Source: Rhodococcus sp. SBT000017 (lineage in GTDB: Bacteria; Actinomycetota; Actinomycetes; Mycobacteriales; Mycobacteriaceae). From it: 64,000 bases of DNA. This document shows positions 56,553 to 64,000 of this stretch, one piece after another. A program made the position numbers and the translations under genes. Below the pieces are notes generated by a model. That model made no database searches. It saw only the letters and a list, made by a program, of their open reading frames with translations, and was not told the DNA's origin. Position 1 is the stretch's first letter. Each line of letters starts with the position of its first letter. Location of the stretch: positions 62,001 to 126,000 of the forward strand of contig NZ_REFU01000001.1 in the NCBI RefSeq assembly GCF_003688915.1. The letters are read 5' to 3'.

Positions 56553-57395
56553 ATGACCCAGGCGTCGACAACCAACGATCAAGATAGGCCGACCTTAGCC
56601 AACTTTGCCTGGCTGCTCGGATTGCTCCCTGTCGTCTACGCGGGTTCCAGAATCCTTGTTGTTTCTCGGGGAAACACTGAGACAATGCGAGCACTCGTCC
56701 AGGACCTCGACGTGACAGCCCTTGTTCTGGCAACGCTCCTCCCCGTTTGGTCAACAGTAGCTCTTTGGTGGTTCATTTCCTGGGCAGCCAATGTCAGCAA
56801 CAGAAACAAAAAGAAACTAGATATCCGTCCAGGCGCGACATCGGGATATTTATTTCTCCCGGCAATCGTCGTCTTAGTTCTGACGCTGGCAACAATGCCA
56901 GCCGCGTATCTTATCGGTAATTTCGCATTTCTTTTGGTATTAGTGGTCTGTGGTTCTATTGCGAGGCTGACTGGGAATCAGCGGGTGAAGGCCGCTGCTG
57001 CGGCATCTGTAGCGCTTTCTTTGATAGTCGCTCTGACAGGCGTTGTGGTCCTGTTGGTGCTGGGGTTCGGGCAGACTAATTGGCTTCCGAGAGAAAATGT
57101 GACAGTGGCGGGAAATCCTCCGACACCTGGGTACGTTGTGTCGTCGGACGTTAGGTGGACACGAATTCTTGATGAGGACGGCACGATCGAGGTGGTGCCG
57201 TCAGCGGACGTGACGGCGCGTCAGTCGATCGACGAGCAGGTCACTTGGTCCGACCGTCCGTTACTCGACACGGACACCAACCCCTCGCTCGTCGTCATTA
57301 CAGTGGTGTTCGCGGGCCTTGTCATTCTCCTGGCCATGGCGTCTGTCGCCGTAATCAGAGAGGTTCAAGCGCAGAGGCGTCCGCGCTCTGGCTAG
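56553..57395 (+). CDS. multi-pass membrane protein of unknown function
   Basis: A 280-residue protein from the ATG at 56553 (a GTG at 56532 is the alternative). About six hydrophobic segments: LANFAWLLGLLPVVYAG, TALVLATLLPVWSTVALWWF, FLPAIVVLVLTLATMPAAYL, FAFLLVLVVCGSIA, SLIVALTGVVVLLVLGF and, near the C-terminus, VVITVVFAGLVILLAMASVAVI, with an extracytoplasmic loop of about 75 residues before the last. No family recognised. It lies 168 bp after the HEPN-type gene and before the Fic module; co-function is possible but unproven. Confidence 0.65.
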   Translation: MTQASTTNDQDRPTLANFAWLLGLLPVVYAGSRILVVSRGNTETMRALVQDLDVTALVLATLLPVWSTVALWWFISWAANVSNRNKKKLDIRPGATSGYLFLPAIVVLVLTLATMPAAYLIGNFAFLLVLVVCGSIARLTGNQRVKAAAAASVALSLIVALTGVVVLLVLGFGQTNWLPRENVTVAGNPPTPGYVVSSDVRWTRILDEDGTIEVVPSADVTARQSIDEQVTWSDRPLLDTDTNPSLVVITVVFAGLVILLAMASVAVIREVQAQRRPRSG

Positions 57396-57550
57396 GTTTG
57401 CTGCAAGCTGAGCCGTAACGTCCATCGTCATGGAGGCGAACGAATGCTCAGGACCATGCTGCGGCTGTGACGCTGCCTGCGCCCTTGTGCTCGTCCAGGA
57501 ATCGCGAAGCGCCAGGCAGTAGAATAGGAACGGACTCAAGGAGGTGTCGG

Positions 57551-57733
57551 ATGTCGATACGACGACCGTCGGGTGATCGTGCGCGGGCGATCGATGCCGC
57601 CCGCACCAACAGCGCTCTCGAGGGTGCCCGCAGTACCGACGCGACCCGTGCGGACCAGGATGCCTATGTTCGCGGCGAGATCGACATAGCCGAGCTCGGG
57701 CATCGGGTGCGCAGCCGGTACAACCTTTCCTGA
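57551..57733 (+). CDS. VbhA-like antitoxin of the Fic module
   Basis: A 60-residue protein starting at the ATG at 57551 behind AAGGAGGTGTCGG. It has the alpha-inhibitory helix NSALEGARS, in which the Glu-Gly of the class I Fic inhibitor motif ([S/T]xxxE[G/N]) is kept but the first position is Asn, and the downstream YVRGEIDIAEL segment found in VbhA-type antitoxins. It should place its Glu into the Fic ATP pocket and block AMP transfer. It precedes fic by 16 bp, the usual order of class I Fic modules. Confidence 0.75.
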   Translation: MSIRRPSGDRARAIDAARTNSALEGARSTDATRADQDAYVRGEIDIAELGHRVRSRYNLS

Positions 57734-57749
57734 TCAGGATGGCCTCGCG

Positions 57750-58406
57750 GTGGATGACGCACCCCCATGGGATACCGGCGATTACGACCTTAATTGGGCC
57801 GGGTATTTCATTCCGGGCTCTTCTGTGCTGCGTAACCGCGTGGGAGCGACAACGAGGGAAGCATTGGCCGCTGCCGAGAACGATCTCGTTGAAGTGCGGG
57901 TAGCCGAACTGCGGAACAACCCCATCGCCGTGATGCGAACGTACGACCTTGATCACTTGAAGGCGTTGCATAAGTATCTGTTTCAAGATGTGTACCTGTG
58001 GGCCGGTGAACTGCGGACGGTAGGTATCGAGAAAGAAAATGAGTCCTTCATGACGCCGGGCGACATTGGGCGGCCGGTTGCCTACATCGCTGAGCAGATC
58101 GCCGAGACGAAGCAGCTTCGTTCGATCTCGAACGCAGACCTACCCGGCCGTCTCGCGGAGATGTACGACTTCGTGAATTTTGCCCATCCCTTCCGGGAGG
58201 GAAACGGCCGCACGCAAAGAGAGTTCTTCGATCAGTTGTTGTCCGAGTCGGGGCGTGGTACGGCGTGGGATGCGATCGAGCTGACTGAACTGCACCGCGC
58301 ATGCCATCTTGCGCGGGCCGAGCAGAACATTCAACCGCTCCGAACGATGTTCGCGAAGATCGTCGACGACGATCCGGCCTACCGTTTCGGCCGTGATATT
58401 TCGTGA
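57750..58406 (+). CDS. Fic-domain AMP-transferase toxin
   Basis: A 218-residue Fic protein starting at a GTG. The catalytic loop HPFREGNGRTQREF is complete, with His146 as the base, and the upstream flap region FQDVYLWAGELRTV is normal. It transfers AMP (or another nucleotide moiety) to a target protein; with the small inhibitor next door it forms a class I toxin-antitoxin pair. The lack of an inhibitory helix inside the protein itself agrees with that. Confidence 0.93.
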   Translation: MDDAPPWDTGDYDLNWAGYFIPGSSVLRNRVGATTREALAAAENDLVEVRVAELRNNPIAVMRTYDLDHLKALHKYLFQDVYLWAGELRTVGIEKENESFMTPGDIGRPVAYIAEQIAETKQLRSISNADLPGRLAEMYDFVNFAHPFREGNGRTQREFFDQLLSESGRGTAWDAIELTELHRACHLARAEQNIQPLRTMFAKIVDDDPAYRFGRDIS

Positions 58407-58475
58407 ACGGCGGTCATCTGTATTGGTCTAGCTACGGATCGCAGTCCACGGCAGTGGGCACTGCATGGGCAAGTT

Positions 58476-58769
58476 TTGTTCGCTGTGACGTATCTGGGAG
58501 CGGATCGTCGTCCCGATTTTGGGGGTGCCAAGAACGTCGAGGGAGCTCATCACTTTGAAACGTGGTGGAGTCGAATGTCCACGGCGGTCCGTTTAGACGT
58601 TGCAGGATCTGACGGGACGCCGGTGGACTGGGAATGGGTCACCGGAGGTCATCTCTTACTCATCACTTTGGGGCGAACTCGCATGGACACGGACGGATAC
58701 AGGTGGTCACTCGAGTCGCCGAACACCCAGCTCAGTGGGTCAATGATGGACGCGAGTGCATCCACTTGA
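58476..58769 (+). CDS. possible small hypothetical protein
   Basis: A 97-residue frame (TTG start, or GTG at 58485) with a fairly protein-like composition (GAHHFETWWSRMSTAVRLDVAG; GGHLLLITLGRTRMDTDGYRWS). No family recognised and no good ribosome site. Low confidence. Confidence 0.3.
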   Translation: MFAVTYLGADRRPDFGGAKNVEGAHHFETWWSRMSTAVRLDVAGSDGTPVDWEWVTGGHLLLITLGRTRMDTDGYRWSLESPNTQLSGSMMDASAST

Positions 58770-58794
58770 ATTGTTATCTCTTGTACAGCGGGTC

Positions 58795-58821
58795 CGGGGT
58801 TCGAATCCCTGATGGCGCACA
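58795..58821 (+). repeat. tRNA 3'-end fragment, probable attachment site
   Basis: CGGGG-TTCGAAT-CCCTG forms a complete T arm (one G-U) and is followed by ATGGCGC, which has the form of the 3' acceptor strand of a tRNA (its partner would be GCGCCAT, as in actinobacterial tRNA-Lys-like genes). The 5' half, D arm and anticodon arm are absent upstream. Such isolated 3' ends are the mark left by tRNA-targeting integrases. Confidence 0.65.
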
Positions 58822-58825
58822 CCGA

Positions 58826-58866
58826 GTGCCCCTGAACAGCATGATTGCTGGTCAGGGGCACTTTTT
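58826..58866 (+). terminator. strong intrinsic terminator behind the tRNA fragment
   Basis: GTGCCCCTGA and TCAGGGGCAC form a perfect 10-bp stem, with an inner CAGC/GCTG stem and a 6-base loop, followed by TTTTT. It looks like the native tRNA terminator carried along with the fragment. Confidence 0.9.
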
Positions 58867-59429
58867 GTTGTCCGGGTGCGTGTAGGCGACCGCAAGCTTC
58901 GCGAAAATCGACAACTCCCTGACCTGCAGGTTTTCAAGCGGCGGAGGGCGTTTCGGAGACTTGACTCCCAATCGCCGATACTGGGAGTCAAGTCCGGTGG
59001 TTCAGCCGCTGACCACTGATATCGTGCGTCAGCTTGGATGATGGAGTGCAAAGCGGACTCGCGTGGTCGCTTAACTCATTACTTACTCATCTCTTTGACC
59101 GTTGATCCCTCCGAACGGTGATGGCTTTCGTCGCACTTGTCGCACGAACCGGCAAAGCGGGTAGTGGAGGGTAGGGGGAGGAGCGAAGGGCCCTGCCGTA
59201 CTCACCGGCTCATGAGACCTGCCCACCCTGCGCGCACGTTCGATGTGCTCAGGTCGTGGCAGCGTTCGACGTCGGTATCCATCAGTCGGTCATCCGGCTG
59301 CTCCGGAAGGCGATCGTTCGACGAACACATGTGTCGTGGGGGAGTACCCAGTACGCGCATCCCTGTTTCGCTCGGTCGTGGAGAACGGCTATCTCGGCTG
59401 TACTGCGCTGACCGGAGCAGGAATCTGAC
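58867..59429. other. about 560 bp without a supported gene
   Basis: Short frames exist on both strands but none shows family features or a ribosome site. Imperfect repeats of CTTGACTCCCAATCG/TGGGAGTCAAG type occur at about 58961-58995 (GACTCCCA...TGGGAGTC), possibly a small hairpin. Probably decayed junction DNA next to the attachment site and the IS21 element. Confidence 0.45.
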
Positions 59430-59563
59430 GGCGCTCAGTGAAAGTGCCCAGATCTGATCTCTGAAAGTGCTCACCCGTGTGGCTCCGCCAATGAGGGCGG
59501 GCCTCCTCCGATGCTGATGGTCTCTGACCACACACCAGCGCCCCGAAGGAGACCCGCGATCTC

Positions 59564-60937
59564 ATGCTTACATGGGAAGAGGACATGGAGATATCCGCAC
59601 TGCACAAACGAGGCATGTCGATCTCGGACATCGCCCGCCATACCGGCCGCAACCGCCGCACCGTCCGCAACTACATCAACGGAACCACCACCCCAGGTGT
59701 GCGACGAAAGTCCACGACGGACCCGTTCGAGGACTTCATCGACTACATCCGCTACCGATTCACCGAGGACCCGCACCTGTGGGCGGTCGCCCTGTTCGAC
59801 GAACTGTTGGCCCTGGGCTTCGCACTGTCCTATCCGACGATGACCCGCAAGATCCGGCAGCAGAAACTACGCCCGATCTGCCTGGCCTGCAGGACCGCAA
59901 CCGACCGAGCCAACGCCATCATCGACCACCCACCGGGCGAAGAAACCCAATGGGACTACGTCGATCTACCGAACCCGCCGACTGAATGGGGTTGGGGCAG
60001 AACAGCACACCTGTGGGTCGGCTCCCTCGCACACTCGGGGAAATGGCGGGCGGTACTGACCCCGTCGATGGATCAACCACATCTGGTCGACAATCTCGAC
60101 CGCGTTGTCCGCGCTCTCGGCGGCACCACCCGAGTCTGGCGTTTCGACCGGATGGCCACTGTCTGCCACCCCGAGTCCGGTGCGGTGACCGCCAGCTTCG
60201 CCGGCGTCGCGAAGTACTACGGGGTCTCGGTCGCGATCTGCCCACCGCGGAGAGGGAACCGCAAAGGTGTCGTCGAGAAAGCGAATCACACTGCAGCACA
60301 ACGCTGGTGGCGGTCGTTACCGGACATGAGCGTCGAGCAGGCCCAAGCGCATCTCGACAACTTCTGTGCCGCCATCTCCGACAGTCGCACCCGCCACACC
60401 CCGGACGGAACCAGCACTGTCGCCGACCTCGCAGCGGCCGAACCCCTGCAGGAACCGCCGGCGACGGCGTATCCGGTGATTCTCGGCGACAGTCGGACGG
60501 CGTCGCGGCAAGCGTTGGTGTCCTACCGCGGCAACCAGTACTCCGTCCCGCCGGAGTTGGCGTCCGCGCAGGTCACCGTCACCCGCCCCGTCGGCGGTAG
60601 TCATCTCGACATCGTCACCGCCTCCGGCATCACTGTCGCCAGGCATGCGGTCGCCGCCGACGGTCTCGGCATGATCGTCCGCGACAGCGGTCATGTCGTC
60701 GCACTCGAACGGGCCGCGATGGCGACCGCGAACACCGGCAAACCGCACCGCCGCAAAGAACGGATACCACCCGGGCCTGATGCGCTCAGGGCGGCAGAAG
60801 TATTGCGTGGCAGCAGTTTCCATAGTACGAACTACTCGACAGGAGCAGCTGAAACCGATTCCGCGGCAGCATCATCGGATGTCATCGACCTCTCGGCCTA
60901 CGAGCGGGCTGCACGGGGAAGGAACACTCTCGCATGA
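59564..60937 (+). CDS. istA: IS21-family transposase IstA
   Basis: A 457-residue DDE transposase. N-terminal HTH (ALHKRGMSISDIARHTGRNRRTVRNYI), the catalytic core with WDYVDLPNP, RFDRMATV and GVVEKANH giving D-D-E, and a C-terminal beta-barrel region (YRGNQYSVPPELA). An in-frame ATG at 59585 is an alternative start. The 3' end overlaps istB by 4 bp (ATGA). Confidence 0.95.
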   Translation: MLTWEEDMEISALHKRGMSISDIARHTGRNRRTVRNYINGTTTPGVRRKSTTDPFEDFIDYIRYRFTEDPHLWAVALFDELLALGFALSYPTMTRKIRQQKLRPICLACRTATDRANAIIDHPPGEETQWDYVDLPNPPTEWGWGRTAHLWVGSLAHSGKWRAVLTPSMDQPHLVDNLDRVVRALGGTTRVWRFDRMATVCHPESGAVTASFAGVAKYYGVSVAICPPRRGNRKGVVEKANHTAAQRWWRSLPDMSVEQAQAHLDNFCAAISDSRTRHTPDGTSTVADLAAAEPLQEPPATAYPVILGDSRTASRQALVSYRGNQYSVPPELASAQVTVTRPVGGSHLDIVTASGITVARHAVAADGLGMIVRDSGHVVALERAAMATANTGKPHRRKERIPPGPDALRAAEVLRGSSFHSTNYSTGAAETDSAAASSDVIDLSAYERAARGRNTLA

Positions 60938-61788
60938 GTGAAACACCGAAAGGAGGTGCCGCTGCCGATCGACTTCCCGCACCGAACACCGCGGAAGCAG
61001 CGAGCCTTTACCAACGTTTGCGTGGCCATCTCGGGGTCCTCAAACTCGCCGACGCCGCCGAAGCACTGCCGGCGGTCCTCGACCAGGCCGCGGCGGAGGA
61101 GCTGTCGATGACGGCGGCGCTGGAGCGGTTGCTCTCGATCGAGGTTGCTGCCACCGAAGCGCGGCGGTTGGCAGGCAGGTTGCGGTTCGCGTGCCTGCCG
61201 ACCCCGGCATCGCTCGAGGACTTCGATTTCGACAACGCCGCCGGGGTCGACAAGAAGCTGATCGACGAGCTCGCGACCTGCAGATATTTGGAGACCGCTA
61301 CCAATGTGCTGCTCATCGGCCCGCCGGGGGTCGGGAAGACGCATCTGTCGGTCGGGTTGGCGCGGGCTGCTGCGCATGCCGGGTATCGGACGTATTTCAC
61401 CACCGCCGCCGATCTCGCCGCTCGATGTCACCGGGCTGCGATCGAAGGCAGATGGGCGACGACGATGCGGTTCTACGCCGGGCCGACACTGTTGGTGATC
61501 GACGAACTCGGGTATCTTCCGTTGCCGGGAGAGGCGGCTTCGGCGTTGTTTCAGGTTGTCTCGCAACGGTATATGAAGACATCGATCGTGATCACCAGCA
61601 ATCGTGGTGTCGGATCGTGGGGAACGGTTCTCGGTGACGACACCGTCGCAGCAGCCATGCTCGACCGTCTCCTGCATCGATCGGTAGTCCTCGATATGTC
61701 CGGTGATTCCTACCGGCTCCGCGATCACAACGCACGATCGGAGAAGCTCCGCAAAGCCGTCACCGGGACCCGTCAACCGCTACAGTGA
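60934..61788 (+). CDS. istB: IS21-family helper ATPase IstB
   Basis: A 284-residue AAA+ ATPase. Walker A GPPGVGKTHL is near residue 126, Walker B LLVIDELGYLPL near 188, and sensor VITSNRG near 224. It binds target DNA and activates IstA. Overlapping ATGA start with istA gives coupled translation. Confidence 0.96.
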   Translation: MSETPKGGAAADRLPAPNTAEAASLYQRLRGHLGVLKLADAAEALPAVLDQAAAEELSMTAALERLLSIEVAATEARRLAGRLRFACLPTPASLEDFDFDNAAGVDKKLIDELATCRYLETATNVLLIGPPGVGKTHLSVGLARAAAHAGYRTYFTTAADLAARCHRAAIEGRWATTMRFYAGPTLLVIDELGYLPLPGEAASALFQVVSQRYMKTSIVITSNRGVGSWGTVLGDDTVAAAMLDRLLHRSVVLDMSGDSYRLRDHNARSEKLRKAVTGTRQPLQ

Positions 61789-61846
61789 TCACCGCTACCG
61801 GGTGAGCACTTTCGCTGAGCGAAGTTGAGCATTTTCGATGAGCGCC

Positions 61847-62237
61847 ATCAAATCCATAAGACCACCCGCTGCGCGCCCGCCAAAGCTGGGTGGGCACTCT
61901 CTCCATGCCGGTTTCGTAATACATGGCACCCGTAGCGGCGCCGACGGATTTGTCTTCACCGGCAGACAGGACACACCAGCCTGGATTCCGGCGTGGTCTA
62001 CAGCCGTGTACGTGCACCACTCGTAGGGGAAACCGTCGCCAACACCGGCCTGTAGTAGGGCGCGTACCTTCTCATCCAGGTCGCGCGACCCCCTCTGGGG
62101 GTGTGGTGTATTGCAGCCGTGCACTAGACGACGTTTTGTTAAGTCCACTGATGTATCTGTGCTGTACCGAAATTGGCCACGAACCCTAGCAACGCCAGGG
62201 TGGAGCGAACTGCCGGTGACGCGCTACCGTTTGCTTT
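61847..62237. other. about 390 bp, possible IS-truncated remnant
   Basis: On the minus strand a frame from 62148 reads DLDEKVRALLQAGVGDGFPYEWCTYTAVDHAGI and runs into the IS21 end at 61846. This might be the 5' part of a small gene cut by the element, but the evidence is thin. Nothing else is seen. Confidence 0.3.
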
Positions 62238-63152
62238 GTGCCCATGACTCCGTCAGACAAGTTTCGTTTAAAGTCCCAGATACTGCAAGAACTGACCGAA
62301 AGCAACGAGTGGGATTTGCCGACGACGAATCTGCTGCTGTCAGAGTTTGGCTTACCGACCATGGAAAGCTGGGGGTCGCCGCCGCTGGACGGCCTTGTTG
62401 CGGCGTTGACTGAAGACGTCCTGACTGAGATCTACAAACTGGTCTTGGGAGCCGATAATCACGAGCTCGACGAAATGATCAATGGGTCTGACAGTGAGGT
62501 CGGCAACTGGAATCGTGGCTACGTACGCGTCTTTATCTCACACTCCGCCGAGCACAAGCCGTTCGTCGGTGGAGTGGCCGAGGAACTTGCCATCACCGGT
62601 ATACACGGCTTCGTCGCCCACGACACTATGACGCCGACAGTTCCTTGGCAGGAGCAAATCGAGCAAGGGCTCCGCACTATGGAGGCGTTCGTGTTGCTGA
62701 TACACCCAGAGGTGAACGACAGCTTCTGGTGCCACCAAGAAACTGGGTGGGCACTTGGACGCGGTGTCCCCTACTTAGTAATCAGAATGGGTGCAGATCC
62801 CGTCGGTTTCCCGAGTCGTTATCAATGGTCCAACGGCCGCCAAGACACCGCGAGAAATATAGCTGCAAGTATCAGTACCTGGATCGCCAGCCTTCCTCAC
62901 CTGGGCGACTCTCTTGTGAACGGTCTCTTACAAGCCCTTGCCGACGTGCGAAATTACGTTGATGCTGGTGCGGCGACAGAAAGAATGGCCTCTCTCAACA
63001 CTCTCACCGAAACACAGTACGAGCGCCTCGCCGAAATTTGGTGGAGCAACGACCAACTCCATGGCAGCGTCTTAGCGCACAAGGGCCTCAAACCGTTGTA
63101 TGACCGCAACAACCGAGACTGGCCGCCAACCCCTCGCCCCAAACAAGGATGA
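62238..63152 (+). CDS. TIR-domain protein with N-terminal helical domain
   Basis: A 304-residue protein (GTG at 62238 or ATG at 62244). Residues 1-85 form a small helical domain (FRLKSQILQELTESNEWDLPTTNLLLSEFGL) reminiscent of effector-associated domains that link defence proteins; this is an impression only. A TIR domain starts at about 95 with VRVFISHSAEHKPFVGGVAEEL, has the box VLLIHPEVNDSFWCHQETGWALGRG, and Glu168 at the catalytic position. It is likely an NADase or NAD-derived signal synthase. It stands 115 bp upstream of the Thoeris-like pair in the same direction and could be a further part of it. Confidence 0.82.
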   Translation: MPMTPSDKFRLKSQILQELTESNEWDLPTTNLLLSEFGLPTMESWGSPPLDGLVAALTEDVLTEIYKLVLGADNHELDEMINGSDSEVGNWNRGYVRVFISHSAEHKPFVGGVAEELAITGIHGFVAHDTMTPTVPWQEQIEQGLRTMEAFVLLIHPEVNDSFWCHQETGWALGRGVPYLVIRMGADPVGFPSRYQWSNGRQDTARNIAASISTWIASLPHLGDSLVNGLLQALADVRNYVDAGAATERMASLNTLTETQYERLAEIWWSNDQLHGSVLAHKGLKPLYDRNNRDWPPTPRPKQG

Positions 63153-63267
63153 AGTTGGGTGCTGAGAGTGCGGTCCCAGGCGACCTCCAGCGCGAGTCGA
63201 CCGTAGTGTCGGACACGCCCGGTAGCGTCTGACTGACACCAGCTACGAAATTCGACAATTAGGAAGA

Positions 63268-63783
63268 ATGCCCATGAGCTACCGCAACAAGACCTACGTC
63301 GCTTTCGCCAGTGAGGACATTCGGAGCTATCGGCTTATGCAAGCCTGGCACTCAAGCGACAACATCGATTTCGACTTCTACGATGCGCACGCCTTGTATG
63401 TCTCTCGCGACACCAGTCTTCCCGAGACGATACGTCGGAACCTCCGGCAGCGAATGAGCAACGCCAAGCAGATTGTCCTCTTGGGTAGCCCGGTTGGACG
63501 ACGAAAGGGCAGTGACGCAACGTCCTTTCTCGCCCACGAAGTTAAGATCGCGCGGGAGTTCGATCTACCCATAGTTATCGCGAACCTCAACGGTAGCCGC
63601 ACGGTCGACGAGACCGTCATCCCGCAGCCCCTTCTCGACAGCGGCCATTACACAGTCTCCGTGTCCTTTCAACCTCGTATCATCATGCACGCTCTTGATA
63701 AGTACGTCCCGGTGTATCTCGACGCTCCCAAAAAGGGTCCACACCAGTACGGTGCGCCCGTCTATAGCTCGCTCGGACTATGA
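63268..63783 (+). CDS. Thoeris ThsB-like TIR protein (DUF1863/MTH538 type)
   Basis: A 171-residue single-domain TIR-like protein. It opens KTYVAFASEDIRSYRLMQAW, has a middle NAKQIVLLGSP strand and a Glu (Glu91) in SFLAHEVKIAREFDLPIVIANL at the catalytic position. This is the pattern of ThsB proteins, which sense phage and make an NAD-derived signal. The ATG at 63274 has the better spacing from AGGAAG than the one at 63268. The stop overlaps the next ATG (ATGA), so the product is coupled with a two-helix membrane protein, the layout of type II Thoeris. Confidence 0.78.
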   Translation: MPMSYRNKTYVAFASEDIRSYRLMQAWHSSDNIDFDFYDAHALYVSRDTSLPETIRRNLRQRMSNAKQIVLLGSPVGRRKGSDATSFLAHEVKIAREFDLPIVIANLNGSRTVDETVIPQPLLDSGHYTVSVSFQPRIIMHALDKYVPVYLDAPKKGPHQYGAPVYSSLGL

Positions 63784-64000
63784 GCGCGGCGCTGCGGCAC
63801 GACCTTCTGACCGCCCGTTTCCTTAGACAGACCGCAACGTTCTTCTTTGCGTGGACTGGTCTTGCTTCCGTGGTCGGGCAATTGGCAGACTGGGTGTGGG
63901 GACTCGCCTCGCATAGCTGGTGGGCACCTACGGTGGCAGTTGTTGTGCTCGCGGGACTCCCTCTCGCCTTCTACCGATCATGGCCACGTCCGATCGAAGA
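63780..64000 (+). CDS. N-terminal part of a two-helix membrane protein, candidate Thoeris II TM-macro effector
   Basis: 73 codons are visible before the window ends. Two transmembrane helices can be read (about 17-36, TATFFFAWTGLASVVGQ; and 48-66, APTVAVVVLAGLPLAFY), followed by RSWPRP entering the cytoplasm. Type II Thoeris effectors have just such a pair of helices before a macro domain that binds the TIR-made signal. The macro domain itself lies outside the window and is not seen. Confidence 0.6.
   Translation, partial: MSAALRHDLLTARFLRQTATFFFAWTGLASVVGQLADWVWGLASHSWWAPTVAVVVLAGLPLAFYRSWPRPIE

Larger units (their letters stand above)
59430..61846 (+). mobile_element. IS21-family insertion sequence (about 2.4 kb)
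   Basis: Carries istA and istB. The ends are similar over about 50 bp as inverted repeats: GGCGCTCA...GAAA.TGC...TGAAAGTGCTCACCCG on the left, and its reverse complement at 61797-61846 on the right. Each end has two copies of a TGAAAGTGC-like motif, as is usual for IS21 multiple terminal repeats. No clear target duplication flanks it (CTGAC versus ATCAA), so the outer limits are approximate. Confidence 0.88.

Noticed and set aside
58700..58822. A complete tRNA gene
   Set aside because: The D and anticodon arms and the 5' acceptor strand are missing; only the 3' end remains.
1..64000. CRISPR array
   Set aside because: No run of regularly spaced short direct repeats was seen; the repeated stretches in the PKS genes are homologous domains.

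Overview
The window looks like chromosomal DNA from a mycolate-type actinobacterium, most likely Rhodococcus or a close relative. It has GC-rich coding with many GTG starts, an Lsr2 xenogeneic silencer, a long single-chain acyl-CoA carboxylase, and actinobacterial IS3 and IS21 elements. This assignment rests on gene content only.

About 1-46,100 is a modular type I polyketide gene cluster. A plus-strand block (67-5145) encodes an acyl-CoA-dehydrogenase-like flavin monooxygenase, a Tat-exported flavin amine oxidase, a GMC oxidoreductase and a type II thioesterase. It converges on three minus-strand PKS genes (35849-5323), which read in biosynthetic order as: loading KSQ-AT-ACP; module 1 KS-AT-DH-KR-ACP; module 2 KS-AT-DH-KR-ACP; module 3 KS-AT-DH-KR-ACP; module 4 KS-AT-(DH)-(dead KR)-ACP; module 5 KS-AT-(dead DH)-KR-ACP-thioester reductase. 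All ATs carry the malonyl-type HAFH motif. Beyond the PKS lie a SnoaL-like protein, a class III aminotransferase, a second SnoaL-like protein, a second flavin monooxygenase, the fused carboxylase (malonyl-CoA supply) and an overlapping flavin reductase. Domain logic predicts a C12 trienyl hydroxy-keto aldehyde that is transaminated and closes to a six-membered cyclic imine, i.e. a piperidine alkaloid of the nigrifactin/streptazone/coelimycin type.

The cluster carries two lesions. An IS3 element (19494-20785, 3-bp target duplication CGC) sits inside the AT of module 3; removing it restores the reading frame exactly. A one-base frameshift in a G/C run near 34434 separates the loading KSQ from its AT. 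Either the pathway is newly silenced here or, for the frameshift, the base call is wrong.

About 46,300-64,000 is an accessory region: Lsr2, a lipoprotein, two TIR-domain genes, a decayed DUF3800-like gene, a large HEPN-type gene that seems to be split by a second IS3 element, a VbhA-like antitoxin with a Fic toxin, a tRNA 3'-end fragment (probable attachment site) with a strong terminator, and an IS21 element. At the right edge a Thoeris-like TIR gene overlaps the start of a two-helix membrane protein. This has the layout of a type II Thoeris system cut by the window end. The region reads as a defence/mobile island next to the biosynthetic cluster.
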